Positions 42,549 to 51,800 are shown, counted from the stretch's first letter. The stretch: DNA of 64,000 nucleotides from Cohnella lupini (GCF_003386205.1 NZ_QRDY01000001.1:744001-808000); one strand, 5' to 3'. Notes: generated by a model from the sequence alone, not told the origin. Numbers and translations: made by a program.

Positions 42549-44822
42549 GTGTCCATCAAAGTTAAACTATCGTTGCTAATCTCCATAGTCGTAACGATTA
42601 TTCTTACGTTGAACATTTCCATATTTTATTATTCATCCAAGAGCGAGCTCGAATCGAAGACCAAGCAAGAGATGATAACGATTGCCATGCAGATCGGGAC
42701 GAGCCTTGACGCGGCGGAGAAGTCCAGGAAATTCATGGAGGATACGCTAGGAGAGACATTGCGAGCGGTCTCTATAGCCGCCCAGAGCGAGCTCGATCCG
42801 CATATAGATAAAGTAAGCAACGAGCAGCTTGTCTCCCTGAGCCGCAAGCTTGGCGTCGATCAAATATCGTTGTGGAAGAGGACAAGCGACAATATCGTCG
42901 TCCAGAAATCGTCCGACCCAGGAGAAATCGGATTAGGCTCGAAGACGTTCGATTATTGGTATAAAGCCTTCAACCAACTGTTCGACCTCCAACCCGTTAC
43001 GATACCGCAAGGCCAGAAGCTTCCGAATTATTGGTCCGGTCCTTATGAGTATTCGACTTCAGATCCTTCGAACATCAATAAATGGGGCTACTATTATGAT
43101 GGTACGACGGATTACATGATCAATCCATACGTAAACGCGCAGGTGTTTCTGGACTTCGAGAACAATATCGGGACGGAAGCGCTTATTCGCAGTTTAATGG
43201 AAGACAATCCGAATATCGTGGGGATTAACGGGTTCGACCCTAGATTTTTCGGCAAGCCGGAAATCCGTAATTCGAAGAAAGGGGTAGTCGTGCATAACCT
43301 CGATGTGCGTCCTATTCCTTTCGGAGAATATGACTTCATGGATATGGATAACGATGTCATGAACGTCAATCTCGCGGTGGGTGCGGGAGAGCTGATCACG
43401 TCTATTTACCATCAGGAAGGCAAATCGATCATGAAGAGCTTCATTCCGCTAAGAGGCGGTACTCCATACGTCATTGGCGTGAATTTCGATAACGGCGCGA
43501 TCGAGAAAGCACTGTACCGCCAACTGTTCCTTCATTCCGTCATTTCAATAAGCTTGATTATAGCCTCGTGGTTTGCCAGTTATTTTATCGCGGGTTTTAT
43601 GATCAAGCCGCTTAGGCATATTTTAGATTATGTAAATGAAATCGCGCTCGGTCGTTTCGGCGGCAAAATCTCGATTCGCAGCAAAGACGAGCTAGGGACG
43701 TTATCGAGCAGGGTCAACATGATGGCAGATAATTTGCAGCTGTATCTGGGCAGGCTTCGCGATTCCGCGGAAGAATTAAGAAGCACTAAGGAATATCTGG
43801 AATCGTTCGTCAACCAAACCTCGGACGCGATCCATGTCACTGATCTCCAAGGCAACGTCATTCAAGTGAATAATGCATTCGAATCGATGTACGGTTGGGG
43901 GAGAGAAGAGGTACTCCATCGGACGCTTGCCCATATTCCGGATGAACTGATTTGCGAATACGAGGATATCAGGGGGAAAATCGAAAGCGGTCAATCTATC
44001 GCGGATTATGAAACCGTTCGTTATCGGAAGAAAGGGCAGCCGATCGACGTTAGCATTACGGTATCGCCGATTCGCAACGAGAAGGAGAAGGTCGTGGCGA
44101 TTGCGGAAATCTCCCGGAACATTACGATACGCAAGCAAACCGAGGAGGTTATTCGCCGCTCGGAGAAGCTGTCCGTAATCGGTCAACTCGCAGCCGGAGT
44201 GGCTCACGAGATTCGCAATCCGTTGACCACGATTAGAGGCTTCGTTCAATTGAATCAACAACAGGGCTTTCTGTCACCCTCCTATCTGGACATCATGATG
44301 TCGGAGTTAGATCGGATTAATTTTATCGTGAGCGAATTTCTCGTCTTGTCCAAGCCTCAGGTTAATCACTATCAGCCGGTCGATATCAAAAGCTTGCTCA
44401 GCGATATGATTTCATTGTTGGACTCGCAAGCCAGTCTGCTTAACGTATCGTTCGAAACGAGATTTTCTCCCGACCTCCTTATGAGCTTGGGAGACGCGAA
44501 CCAACTCAAGCAAGTAATCATCAATGTCATAAAGAATAGCATCGAAGCGATGGAAGATACGGGCGGCATCATTACGGTGGAACTGGAAAGCAGCCCAAGC
44601 AACGAATTCATCGTCATTCGGATCACGGATCAAGGCAGAGGAATTTCCGACGAGGACATGAAGAGGTTAGGCGAGCCTTTCTTCACGAACAAGACTTCCG
44701 GAAACGGGCTTGGGCTAATGGTGAGCCAGCGGATCATCACGAACCATAAAGGGACGATGAACATCAGCAGCAAGCTGGGCGAGGGAACGAGCGTGGAGAT
44801 TCGTCTGAAGGTACGGACATAA
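42549..44822 (+). CDS. Membrane sensor histidine kinase (Cache-like, HAMP, PAS)
   Basis: A 757-aa kinase. Two membrane helices (about residues 5-27 and 330-350) enclose a large outer sensor domain of the double-Cache type, which is inferred from size and position. HAMP follows (about 352-405), then PAS (about 420-535; FVNQTSDAIHVTDLQGNVIQVN), HisKA with GVAHEIRNPLTTIRGF and an ATPase domain (NVIKNSIEAM; DQGRGI; GNGLGLMVS). The kinase core resembles the KinE/ResE-like PAS kinases of Bacilli, including sporulation kinases. No partner regulator is adjacent, which is also usual for sporulation kinases. The GTG at 42549 is preferred since GGAGG precedes it by 8 bases. Confidence 0.85.
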   Translation: MSIKVKLSLLISIVVTIILTLNISIFYYSSKSELESKTKQEMITIAMQIGTSLDAAEKSRKFMEDTLGETLRAVSIAAQSELDPHIDKVSNEQLVSLSRKLGVDQISLWKRTSDNIVVQKSSDPGEIGLGSKTFDYWYKAFNQLFDLQPVTIPQGQKLPNYWSGPYEYSTSDPSNINKWGYYYDGTTDYMINPYVNAQVFLDFENNIGTEALIRSLMEDNPNIVGINGFDPRFFGKPEIRNSKKGVVVHNLDVRPIPFGEYDFMDMDNDVMNVNLAVGAGELITSIYHQEGKSIMKSFIPLRGGTPYVIGVNFDNGAIEKALYRQLFLHSVISISLIIASWFASYFIAGFMIKPLRHILDYVNEIALGRFGGKISIRSKDELGTLSSRVNMMADNLQLYLGRLRDSAEELRSTKEYLESFVNQTSDAIHVTDLQGNVIQVNNAFESMYGWGREEVLHRTLAHIPDELICEYEDIRGKIESGQSIADYETVRYRKKGQPIDVSITVSPIRNEKEKVVAIAEISRNITIRKQTEEVIRRSEKLSVIGQLAAGVAHEIRNPLTTIRGFVQLNQQQGFLSPSYLDIMMSELDRINFIVSEFLVLSKPQVNHYQPVDIKSLLSDMISLLDSQASLLNVSFETRFSPDLLMSLGDANQLKQVIINVIKNSIEAMEDTGGIITVELESSPSNEFIVIRITDQGRGISDEDMKRLGEPFFTNKTSGNGLGLMVSQRIITNHKGTMNISSKLGEGTSVEIRLKVRT

Positions 44823-44863
44823 TCAGGGATATAAACTTTTCGCCCCTACGCATAATAAATCGA

Positions 44864-44892
44864 TTGACATACATACTACTGGGGGGTATATT
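44864..44892 (+). promoter_or_regulatory. csoR promoter with overlapping CsoR-like operator
   Basis: TTGACA (44864-44869), 17 bases, TATATT (44887-44892) is a near-consensus promoter. The spacer reads ATACTACTGGGGGGTATA: a TAGTAT-like arm on one side and a G-tract with TATA on the other, the kind of sequence bound by CsoR (TACCCCnnnnGGGGTA-like with A/T flanks). Self-repression relieved by copper is expected. Confidence 0.65.
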
Positions 44893-44938
44893 TAAGGGGC
44901 GAGATACCCTGCCGGGGTATGCCGGAAGGAAAGGAGCG

Positions 44939-45283
44939 ATGGTAGAGATGGAGAATGAGCTTACGATCGATGCTCACGAAGAGCATTGCGACACGCATAC
45001 GGAAGAAAGAAAAAGCCACCACTCCAACAAGACGAAATCGTCTTTGATTTCCAGGCTGAATCGGATCGAAGGGCAGATTCGCGGCATTAAAGGACTAATC
45101 GATAAGGATACTTATTGCGACGATGTCCTTAATCAAATCGCGGCGGCACAATCCGCGCTCAGTAGCGTTGGAAAGCTTCTGCTTGAAGATCACATGAAAA
45201 GCTGCATTGTCGAACGTATCCAATCCGGTGATCACGAGGTTCTGGATGAATTAATCGTTACGGTAAACAAATTAATAAGATAA
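44939..45283 (+). CDS. csoR: CsoR-family copper-sensing repressor
   Basis: A 114-aa all-helical repressor. The core (SSLISRLNRIEGQIRGIKGLIDKDTYCDDVLNQIAAAQSAL) and LLLEDHMKSCIVERI are the DUF156/CsoR signature. The Cu(I) ligands Cys-His-Cys are present: Cys in DTYC and the pair His/Cys in DHMKSC. A His-rich N-terminal extension (EEHCDTHTEERKSHHSN) precedes the core and is longer than in B. subtilis. Copper binding releases the repressor from DNA. The start could be 44939 or the ATG at 44948; the purine-rich AAGGAAAGGAG serves either. It is co-transcribed with copZ, 20 bases downstream. Confidence 0.85.
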   Translation: MVEMENELTIDAHEEHCDTHTEERKSHHSNKTKSSLISRLNRIEGQIRGIKGLIDKDTYCDDVLNQIAAAQSALSSVGKLLLEDHMKSCIVERIQSGDHEVLDELIVTVNKLIR

Positions 45284-45303
45284 TGAAGATGGAGGGAATC
45301 TAT

Positions 45304-45504
45304 ATGTCTAACGTTACATTGAACGTTCAAGGAATGTCTTGCGGCCATTGCGTTAATTCCGTCGAAGGCGCGGTTAACAATCTAGGAGCGAAGGCTAAAG
45401 TCGATCTTCCGACGGGTTCGGTATCGATCGAATACGATGAGGACAAAGTTACTCTTGTTGCCATCCGAGAAGCGATCGAAGATCAGGGCTATGACGTCGT
45501 TTAA
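45304..45504 (+). CDS. copZ: Copper chaperone CopZ
   Basis: A 66-aa heavy-metal-associated (HMA) domain protein. The Cu(I) site is MSCGHC at residues 11-16, with the usual fold ends (VTLNVQ at the start and EDQGYDVV at the end). It carries cytoplasmic copper to the exporter CopA and to CsoR. GGAGGG lies 7 bases before the ATG. A hairpin terminator follows, so csoR-copZ is a separate transcript from copA. Confidence 0.9.
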   Translation: MSNVTLNVQGMSCGHCVNSVEGAVNNLGAKAKVDLPTGSVSIEYDEDKVTLVAIREAIEDQGYDVV

Positions 45505-45511
45505 TCGTATC

Positions 45512-45544
45512 GGAGTCATCTTAGAATGATGACTCCCTTTTTTT
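45512..45544 (+). terminator. Rho-independent terminator after copZ
   Basis: GGAGTCATC pairs with GATGACTCC around a 7-base loop, followed by a run of seven T. Confidence 0.9.
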
Positions 45545-45553
45545 ACTTATAAA

Positions 45554-45572
45554 TATACCCCGTGTGGGTATA
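45554..45572 (+). promoter_or_regulatory. CsoR-like operator ahead of copA
   Basis: TATACCC (45554-45560) and GGGTATA (45566-45572) are perfect inverted repeats with a 5-base gap, the form of CsoR operators. They lie 25 bases before the copA start. No clear promoter boxes could be assigned around it. Confidence 0.65.
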
Positions 45573-45596
45573 AGTCGAAAGCGAAGGTGACGAAAT

Positions 45597-47822
45597 ATGA
45601 ACGGAAATCCAACCTTAGACGATAACGAGCAAGCATCCTTGCAAATTACGGGGATGACCTGCGCGGCATGCGCGAATCGCATCGAGAAAGGGCTAAACAA
45701 ATTGGACGGAGTATCCCAAGCGACCGTGAACCTCGCATTGGAGTCCGCCCGCGTCGAGTTTACGCCATCCAACGTGTCCATTCCCGATATGATCAAGAAA
45801 GTCGAGCAGCTCGGGTATAAGGCTAAAATCAAAGAAGAAAATAAGGATAGGAGCGCGGAGCGGAAAATAGAAATACGCAAGCGGAGTCGCAGACTGCTGA
45901 TCTCGGCGGTACTATCCTTGCCTTTACTGTGGGCAATGGTTGGGCACTTCTCCTTCACCTCTTGGATTTGGGTACCGGAGCCGTTCATGAATCCATGGGT
46001 TCAGTTGTTTCTAGCGACCCCCGTTCAGCTCGTTATCGGCTTTCCTTTTTACGTGAGCGCTTATAAAGCACTTCGCAACGGAAGCGCGAATATGGACGTC
46101 CTTGTCTCGTTGGGGACTTCCGCGGCTTATTTCTATAGCCTCTATTTGACCTTCCAATCCATCGGCAGCCACCATCAAGTCGATTTGTATTACGAAACGA
46201 GCTCGATATTGATTACTCTCATTTTGATGGGAAAATGGTTCGAAGCGATGGCGAAGGGGCGTACTTCGGATGCGATCAAGACATTAATCGGCTTGCGAGC
46301 TAAGACAGCGCTTGTCGTTCGGGACGGGATGGAGTTACGAGTTCCCGTCGAGGAAGTCGTCGTGGGAGACATCGTACTAGCGAAGCCAGGGGAGAAAATT
46401 CCCGTGGACGGCATCGTTATCGACGGGATATCGGCCGTAGACGAGTCGATGATTACGGGCGAAAGCATCCCGGCGGATAAGCGGGCAGGGGATTCGGTGG
46501 TAGGCTCTACCGTGAACACGAACGGAGCGTTGCGGATTCGGGCGACTAGAGTCGGTCATGAGACGGCGCTCGCGCAAATCATTAAAGTCGTCGAAGAGGC
46601 GCAAGGCTCCAAGGCGCCGATTCAACGCGTCGCTGACGTCATATCGGGCATCTTCGTTCCGATCGTCGTCGGAATAGCCGTCGCTGCGTTTCTCATCTGG
46701 TTCTTCGGCGTGGATAGTGGAAATTTCTCGGGAGCTCTGGAGAAGGCAATAGCCGTTCTGGTCATCGCTTGTCCGTGTGCGCTCGGATTGGCGACTCCTA
46801 CGTCGATTATGGCCGGATCGGGCCGAGCCGCCGAGATGGGAATTCTCTTCAAGGGCGGGGAGCATCTGGAATCGACTCATAGGCTGGACGTCGTACTGCT
46901 AGACAAAACAGGAACGGTAACCAAGGGGAAACCCGAGTTGACGGATATTGAATTTAATTCGGATCCGGACAACCGGGATCGAATGCTGACATGGATCGCT
47001 TCGGCTGAACGCCATTCCGAGCATCCGTTGGCGGAAGCCATCGTTGCCGGAATCGAAGCCAAGGGGATATCGGCAGTCGCCACGGAGTCGTTCGAAGCCA
47101 TTCCCGGATACGGGGTTAAGGCCGTCGTCGAAGGGCAAGAATTGCTTATCGGGACCCGCAAGCTAATGGAACGGCATTCGATAAATATGGACAATGTTCT
47201 AGGGAGAATGGCCGAGCTGGAGGAAGAGGGCAAGACGGCCATGCTTGTCGCGGTGAATGGCTCCGTTGCGGCTGTGATCGCGGTAGCGGATACGATTAAG
47301 GAGACATCCATAGCTGCGATCGCGAAGCTTCATGCGCTAGGTTTGCAGGTCATCATGATTACCGGCGATAATGCGCGAACCGCTTCGGCGATCGCGAAAC
47401 AATCCGGAATACTCGAAGTACGCGCCGAGGTATTGCCGGAAGGCAAAGCCGAAGAGGTAAGGAAGCTGCAAGCGGCGGGCAAGAAGGTAGCGATGGTTGG
47501 AGACGGGATTAACGACGCTCCGGCATTGGCTACGGCGGATATCGGGATGGCGATCGGAACGGGAACGGACGTGGCGATGGAGGCGGCGGACGTGACCTTG
47601 ATGCGCGGCGACCTGAGCAGCATTCCGGATGCGATATCGATGAGCCGTAGAACGATGCTCAATATTAAGCAAAATCTATTCTGGGCGCTTGCGTTCAACG
47701 TAATCGGTATACCGATAGCAGCGAGCGGATATCTAGCGCCATGGTTGGCAGGCGCCGCAATGGCGTTAAGCTCGGTATCCGTCGTGCTTAACGCGCTTAG
47801 GTTGCAAAGAGTCAGGCTGTAA
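45597..47822 (+). CDS. copA: Copper-exporting P1B-type ATPase CopA
   Basis: A 741-aa P-type ATPase that pumps Cu(I) out of the cell. It has one N-terminal HMA domain (about residues 14-80) with [15 protein letters not shown], where B. subtilis CopA has two. Membrane helices include the metal site [12 protein letters not shown] (about 390). The phosphorylation site is DKTGTVTKG (about 435). Nucleotide-domain motifs are SEHPLAEA and MITGDN, and the hinge is [20 protein letters not shown]. The helix-6 CPC marks the copper/silver class. It lies behind its own CsoR-like site and is followed after 17 bases by a His-rich lipoprotein, probably in one transcript. Confidence 0.95.
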   Translation: MNGNPTLDDNEQASLQITGMTCAACANRIEKGLNKLDGVSQATVNLALESARVEFTPSNVSIPDMIKKVEQLGYKAKIKEENKDRSAERKIEIRKRSRRLLISAVLSLPLLWAMVGHFSFTSWIWVPEPFMNPWVQLFLATPVQLVIGFPFYVSAYKALRNGSANMDVLVSLGTSAAYFYSLYLTFQSIGSHHQVDLYYETSSILITLILMGKWFEAMAKGRTSDAIKTLIGLRAKTALVVRDGMELRVPVEEVVVGDIVLAKPGEKIPVDGIVIDGISAVDESMITGESIPADKRAGDSVVGSTVNTNGALRIRATRVGHETALAQIIKVVEEAQGSKAPIQRVADVISGIFVPIVVGIAVAAFLIWFFGVDSGNFSGALEKAIAVLVIACPCALGLATPTSIMAGSGRAAEMGILFKGGEHLESTHRLDVVLLDKTGTVTKGKPELTDIEFNSDPDNRDRMLTWIASAERHSEHPLAEAIVAGIEAKGISAVATESFEAIPGYGVKAVVEGQELLIGTRKLMERHSINMDNVLGRMAELEEEGKTAMLVAVNGSVAAVIAVADTIKETSIAAIAKLHALGLQVIMITGDNARTASAIAKQSGILEVRAEVLPEGKAEEVRKLQAAGKKVAMVGDGINDAPALATADIGMAIGTGTDVAMEAADVTLMRGDLSSIPDAISMSRRTMLNIKQNLFWALAFNVIGIPIAASGYLAPWLAGAAMALSSVSVVLNALRLQRVRL

Positions 47823-47839
47823 ATCGCGGAGGTAAACGA

Positions 47840-48715
47840 ATGAGGAAAATAGGGTTATGGATGTTAGCGTTCGCGCTATTCCTGGTTAGCGCTTGCGGGA
47901 ATCGTAACAATGGAGGCGCGGATCAGGAAGCGATCGTTCATGGCGAGCATATGGAAAATCGCGAAGCAAGCGTAGGCGAAGATCATCGCGAACATGGCGA
48001 TACGAGCTCATCGGCGGCGGCGGAGGTTACGACTAGCGCTGAATGGAAGCTTTCAGTGCCAAAGCCTAATGTCGCTGAAGATACGGAAGTTACGATTCTA
48101 ATCCGCGACGCTAAGGGACAACCGGTGAACGAATTCGAGAATAATCACGAGAAAAAAATGCATTTAATCGTCGTGAGCAAAGACCTCTCCTATTTCAATC
48201 ATATTCATCCGGCTTATAAGGGCGGAGGCGCGTTCTCGGTTACGACCCGGTTCCCGGCTGCCGGCGAATACAAGCTGATAGCCGATTATATTCCCGGCGG
48301 CGGATCGTCGACTTCGCAGACCAAGCGGGTCGAGGTTCAAGGGAAGGTCGGCGAACAAACGCAGATCTTACCTGACTCGAGCTTGACGCGTATCGTCGAC
48401 GGCGTTGAAGCGACGCTGTCGTTGGACCATTTGATGGCGGGCATGGAGACGGGGTTGACCTTTACTTTTGCCGACGCCGGTTCGAATAAACCGATTGAGG
48501 ATTTGCAGCCTTATCTGGGAGCCGTCGGTCACGTCGTCATTCTAAGCGAGGACACGGAGCTTTATCTGCACGTTCATCCGACGGACGAAGATGCCAAAGG
48601 GCCGGAAGCGCGTTTCATGACAAGCTTCCCGAAGAGCGGCATCTATAAAATCTGGGGTCAATTCAAGAGGAATGATCGTACGTTCATCGTTCCGTTCGTC
48701 GTGAAGGTTCCTTAA
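47840..48715 (+). CDS. His-rich lipoprotein with two YtkA-like domains
   Basis: A 291-aa lipoprotein (signal helix, lipobox VSAC, Cys19). After a His/Glu-rich segment (HGEHMENREASVGEDHREHG) come two similar beta domains. Both carry the same motif: KMHLIVVSKDLSYFNHIHP (about residue 105) and VGHVVILSEDTELYLHVHP (about 230). The paired His-x-His-Pro motifs could bind copper. Related proteins are commonly found beside copper genes; the exact role is not established. Its place 17 bases after copA suggests copper handling outside the membrane. GGAGG lies 8 bases before the ATG. Confidence 0.8.
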   Translation: MRKIGLWMLAFALFLVSACGNRNNGGADQEAIVHGEHMENREASVGEDHREHGDTSSSAAAEVTTSAEWKLSVPKPNVAEDTEVTILIRDAKGQPVNEFENNHEKKMHLIVVSKDLSYFNHIHPAYKGGGAFSVTTRFPAAGEYKLIADYIPGGGSSTSQTKRVEVQGKVGEQTQILPDSSLTRIVDGVEATLSLDHLMAGMETGLTFTFADAGSNKPIEDLQPYLGAVGHVVILSEDTELYLHVHPTDEDAKGPEARFMTSFPKSGIYKIWGQFKRNDRTFIVPFVVKVP

Positions 48716-48761
48716 GGGGCGGCAACGCTTTACGCGCGGACTATTGAAGAACACACAAAAG

Positions 48762-48800
48762 AACGGCATTCCGATGGCCTCGACGGCGCGGGATGCCGTT
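48762..48800 (+). terminator. Possible terminator after the copper lipoprotein
   Basis: AACGGCAT pairs with ATGCCGTT, with a further CC/GG pair inside, but there is no T-run behind it. It may end the copA transcript or be only a hairpin. Confidence 0.4.
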
Positions 48801-48843
48801 ATGCGTTAAACGACTGTTCGAATCTATTATTAAAGTAACGCTA

Positions 48844-48877
48844 ATAAAAAAAGCACTGTCAATTAGACAATGGCTTG
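48844..48877 (-). terminator. Terminator of the 35-aa protein gene
   Basis: On the minus strand AAGCCATTGTC pairs with GACAGTGCTT (with a mismatch) around a 5-base loop that contains the stop-codon region, followed by a run of seven T. Confidence 0.7.
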
Positions 48878-48966
48878 TTGGTTTCATCGGCATCCGGCTT
48901 GGTTTTGACTAGTTCCTTTTCCTCGTCCGCATCATCGAACGGTACTCGGTCTTCTTCGTAATACAC
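48859..48966 (-). CDS. Small acidic protein, 35 aa
   Basis: A short gene starts with a GTG at 48966 preceded by GAGGAGGTGG 7 bases upstream, a near-perfect ribosome binding site. The product MYYEEDRVPFDDADEEKELV... ends TNKPLSN and is strongly acidic (14 Asp/Glu of 35), without hydrophobic segments. The stop codon falls in the loop of a rho-independent terminator, so gene end and terminator overlap. I recognise no family. Ribosome binding site, open frame and terminator in the right order make it a credible gene. Confidence 0.6.
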   Translation of the reverse strand: MYYEEDRVPFDDADEEKELVKTKPDADETNKPLSN

Positions 48967-49092
48967 TTTGCTTCCACCTCCTCTTGTTCAACATCATAGC
49001 AAGCAAACGTTTTCTCAATATTCGGACGATGTAAGAACAGAGTAAAATTCTCGAGGACGGAAGCCTCTTTTTCAACCTGGCTGCAATTTTGG

Positions 49093-49156
49093 TTGACACT
49101 GGAAAAACAATCGTATACTTTTGTATACATGGAGTAAATTGTATGCGTTTGTATAC
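49093..49156 (+). promoter_or_regulatory. Promoter with twin GTATAC operators
   Basis: TTGACA (49093-49098), 17 bases, TACTTT (49116-49121). Two dyads of the same form lie here: GTATAC-tttt-GTATAC (49113-49128), covering the -10 box, and GTATGC-gttt-GTATAC (49141-49156), 28 bases on. The first would block RNA polymerase when bound. The binder is not known; the 112-aa product of the next gene is one candidate. Confidence 0.6.
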
Positions 49157-49172
49157 AGAAGTGAGGTGTTGG

Positions 49173-49511
49173 ATGAGAACGGAGCATCGCGGAAGGCACG
49201 GTGACAGTGAAGGAAGAGAGAGCAAGGACGGAAGACGAGGCGGCGTCGAACATTCCGGGGCTAACGGCGCGCAGACGTTCAGAAGAGGTCGCATTCTCGT
49301 TTTCTTGGAGCAGCTGCGGGTCAAGAGATCGACGGTAGCTCGGCAATTAGGCGAGTCGGAATTCGAACCTATCAAAGCCGTGTTATGCGGCGAGCTTAAA
49401 GCGATAGATCAAGTTATCGAGGATTATATTCATTTATTCGATCTGCAGGAGGACGCCATGGATTCGCAAGAGTCGGCGTCCGTCTCGGGTCTTGAACAAA
49501 CGGGAGTGTGA
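49173..49511 (+). CDS. 112-aa protein partner of the ABC exporter, possible regulator
   Basis: The N-terminal half is polar and rich in Arg, Gly and His (MRTEHRGRHGDSEGRESKDGRRGG). The C-terminal half is well folded: AQTFRRGRILVFLEQLRVKRSTVARQL, then ELKAIDQVIEDYIHLFDL. Proteins with this RRGR...LEQL...KRxTL pattern occur ahead of ABC exporter genes in Bacilli and are sometimes mislabelled as sugar kinases. I cannot assign a function; the LKxxL/RSTV part might be a helix-turn-helix. It lies 7 bases ahead of the ABC gene and behind the twin operator, so self-regulation is plausible. The ATG at 49173 follows GAGGTG by 4 bases. Confidence 0.65.
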   Translation: MRTEHRGRHGDSEGRESKDGRRGGVEHSGANGAQTFRRGRILVFLEQLRVKRSTVARQLGESEFEPIKAVLCGELKAIDQVIEDYIHLFDLQEDAMDSQESASVSGLEQTGV

Positions 49512-49518
49512 TTTAAAT

Positions 49519-51237
49519 ATGATTCGCAGATTTTTCGCTTATTATCGTCCTTATAAAGGGTTATTCTATCTGGATTTCTCGTGCGCGGTAGTCGCCGGCC
49601 TGCTGGAGCTGGCATTCCCGCTGGCCGTAAGCAAGTTCATCGACGATCTGTTGCCAAGCGAGAATTGGACGATGATCGTGGTTGCATGCGTTGCCTTGCT
49701 TAGTATTTACGCGCTGAATACGGTATTAAACTATGTCGTGACCTACTGGGGACATATGCTCGGCATCAATATCGAAACGGATATGCGGCGTAAAATGTTC
49801 GAGCACATCCAGAAGCTCTCGTTCCGCTTCTTCGATAATCACAAGACGGGACATCTGGTCGGAAGGGTAACGAACGACCTGAACGATATCGGGGAAGTCG
49901 CCCACCATGGTCCGGAGGACGTCTTCATCGCGGTCATGACGCTTGCGGGATCTTTTACCCTGATGGCGTACATCAATCTAGAGTTGGCCTTGCTTACCTT
50001 CATCATCATTCCGATCATGGCTTGGCTCATCATCGTATTCGGCGGTAAAATGACGAACACTTACAGAAGATTATTCGGTAACGTAGGGAACTTCAACGCG
50101 CGTATCGAGGAAAACGTGGGCGGTATCCGCGTCGTACAATCGTTCGCCAACGAAGAGCACGAGAAGAAGCTGTTCGCGGTCGATAACAAGAACTTTCGCG
50201 AGACCAAGCTATTAGCTTACAAGACAATGGCCAAGAGCTTATCGATCAACTATATGATGATGCGCTTGATTACCGTATTCGTCATGATCTGCGGTGCTTG
50301 GTTCTTCATTCAAGGTAGGCTGGAGCTAGGAGAATTCATGGCATTCCTGCTATTATCCAACATCTTCTTCCGGCCGATCGAGAAGATCAACGCCGTTATC
50401 GAGAGTTATCCGAAGGGGATCGCGGGCTTTAAGCGTTACCTCGAGATCATCGATACGGAGCCCGATATTGCGGACGCGAAAGATGCGGTCGACGTAGCTT
50501 CGCTTCAAGGGAACATCCGGTTCGACGGGGTAGATTTCGGCTACGAGCCGGGAAGAAACATTTTAAGCGGAATCGATCTATCGATCAAATCCGGAGAGAC
50601 TATCGCGTTCGTAGGTCCTTCCGGCGCGGGAAAAACGACGATATGCAGCTTGCTGCCGAGATTCTACGACGTCAACGAAGGCAAGATCACCATCGACGGC
50701 ATTGATATTCGCGATATGACTTTGCAATCGCTGCGCAAGCACATCGGGATCGTGCAACAGGATGTGTTCTTGTTCTCGGGATCGATCAGGGAGAACATCG
50801 CTTACGGGAATCTTGACGCTACGGAAGAGCAAATCTGGGAAGCCGCCAGACGGGCTTCGCTCGAAGAGATGATCCGGCAGCAGCCGGAAGGCATGGACAC
50901 GATCATCGGCGAGCGCGGAGTGAAGCTGTCCGGAGGTCAGAAGCAACGGATGTCGATCGCGAGGATGTTCCTGAAGAATCCGCCGATCCTTATTCTGGAC
51001 GAAGCGACGTCGGCGCTCGATACCGAGACGGAAGCGGCGATTCAGAAATCGCTTGCCGAATTGTCCGTCGGCCGTACGACGCTGGTCATCGCTCACAGGC
51101 TCACGACGATCAAGAACGCAGATAGGATCGTCGTCGTCGACGAGAACGGAATCGCCGAGCAGGGCGGGCATCAGGAGCTGGTTAACTCCGGAGGAATCTA
51201 CAGCAGGCTGCATCATGCCCAGTATCAATATTCTTGA
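49519..51237 (+). CDS. ABC exporter, fused membrane and ATPase domains
   Basis: A 572-aa half-transporter: six membrane helices (about residues 10-300), then the ATPase with Walker A GPSGAGKTT, Q-loop VQQDVFLF, signature LSGGQKQR, Walker B ILILDEATSALD and H-loop IAHRLT. It belongs to the multidrug/lipid exporter group (YfiB/BmrA type) and is related to the exporter at 27887 but is not a recent copy. The ATG at 49519 has GGGAGTG 8 bases ahead, and the partner gene ends 7 bases before it. Expression is probably under the GTATAC operators upstream. Confidence 0.9.
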   Translation: MIRRFFAYYRPYKGLFYLDFSCAVVAGLLELAFPLAVSKFIDDLLPSENWTMIVVACVALLSIYALNTVLNYVVTYWGHMLGINIETDMRRKMFEHIQKLSFRFFDNHKTGHLVGRVTNDLNDIGEVAHHGPEDVFIAVMTLAGSFTLMAYINLELALLTFIIIPIMAWLIIVFGGKMTNTYRRLFGNVGNFNARIEENVGGIRVVQSFANEEHEKKLFAVDNKNFRETKLLAYKTMAKSLSINYMMMRLITVFVMICGAWFFIQGRLELGEFMAFLLLSNIFFRPIEKINAVIESYPKGIAGFKRYLEIIDTEPDIADAKDAVDVASLQGNIRFDGVDFGYEPGRNILSGIDLSIKSGETIAFVGPSGAGKTTICSLLPRFYDVNEGKITIDGIDIRDMTLQSLRKHIGIVQQDVFLFSGSIRENIAYGNLDATEEQIWEAARRASLEEMIRQQPEGMDTIIGERGVKLSGGQKQRMSIARMFLKNPPILILDEATSALDTETEAAIQKSLAELSVGRTTLVIAHRLTTIKNADRIVVVDENGIAEQGGHQELVNSGGIYSRLHHAQYQYS

Positions 51238-51251
51238 TGGAGGGAGAACCG

Positions 51252-51758
51252 ATGATCATACGAGTTCTGCAAGTTACGGATGCGCAAGCTTATCAAGAGT
51301 TGCGATTAGGCTCGCTAACCGTCAATCCGGAAGCATTCGGATCCACTTACGAGAGAGAAGCGAACTTTTCAATGGAAACCGTTATCGAGCGCGTAAAACC
51401 GACTAATGACAAATTCGTTATCGGGGCTTTCGATGCTAGCGGCTCGTTAGTCGGAATCGTAACTTTCATGCGGGATAACGGACTTAAGACAGTCCATAAA
51501 GGCAATGTTTACGGAATGTACGTGGCGCCTGAACAGCGGGGAAAGGGAATAGGTAAATCCCTCATGCTTGAACTGCTCAAGAAGGCAAAGGAAATCGCGG
51601 GTTTGGAGCAAATCAACTTAACGGTCGTATCCGATAACGACTCCGCAAAGAAGCTATACGAATCGGTAGGCTTCGAAGCGTATGGGGTGGAACGAAACGC
51701 AATGAAATTCGAAGGGCGATATTTCGACGAGGATTTCATGGTTTGGATCAATCGATGA
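51252..51758 (+). CDS. GNAT-family N-acetyltransferase
   Basis: A 168-aa acetyltransferase. The acetyl-CoA loop is APEQRGKGIGKSLMLELL (residues about 91-108); the later part NDSAKKLYESVGFEAYG is the usual C-terminal unit. The N-terminus (LRLGSLTVNPEAFGSTYERE) resembles the RimJ/RimL-like or phosphinothricin-type group. The substrate is unknown. The ATG at 51252 follows GGAGGGAG by 5 bases. The gene follows the ABC exporter by 14 bases and may share its transcript; a strong terminator closes it. Confidence 0.85.
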   Translation: MIIRVLQVTDAQAYQELRLGSLTVNPEAFGSTYEREANFSMETVIERVKPTNDKFVIGAFDASGSLVGIVTFMRDNGLKTVHKGNVYGMYVAPEQRGKGIGKSLMLELLKKAKEIAGLEQINLTVVSDNDSAKKLYESVGFEAYGVERNAMKFEGRYFDEDFMVWINR

Positions 51759-51800
51759 CTGCGGGAACGAGATCTTAGTTACCCCGCAGGACCCGTATGA

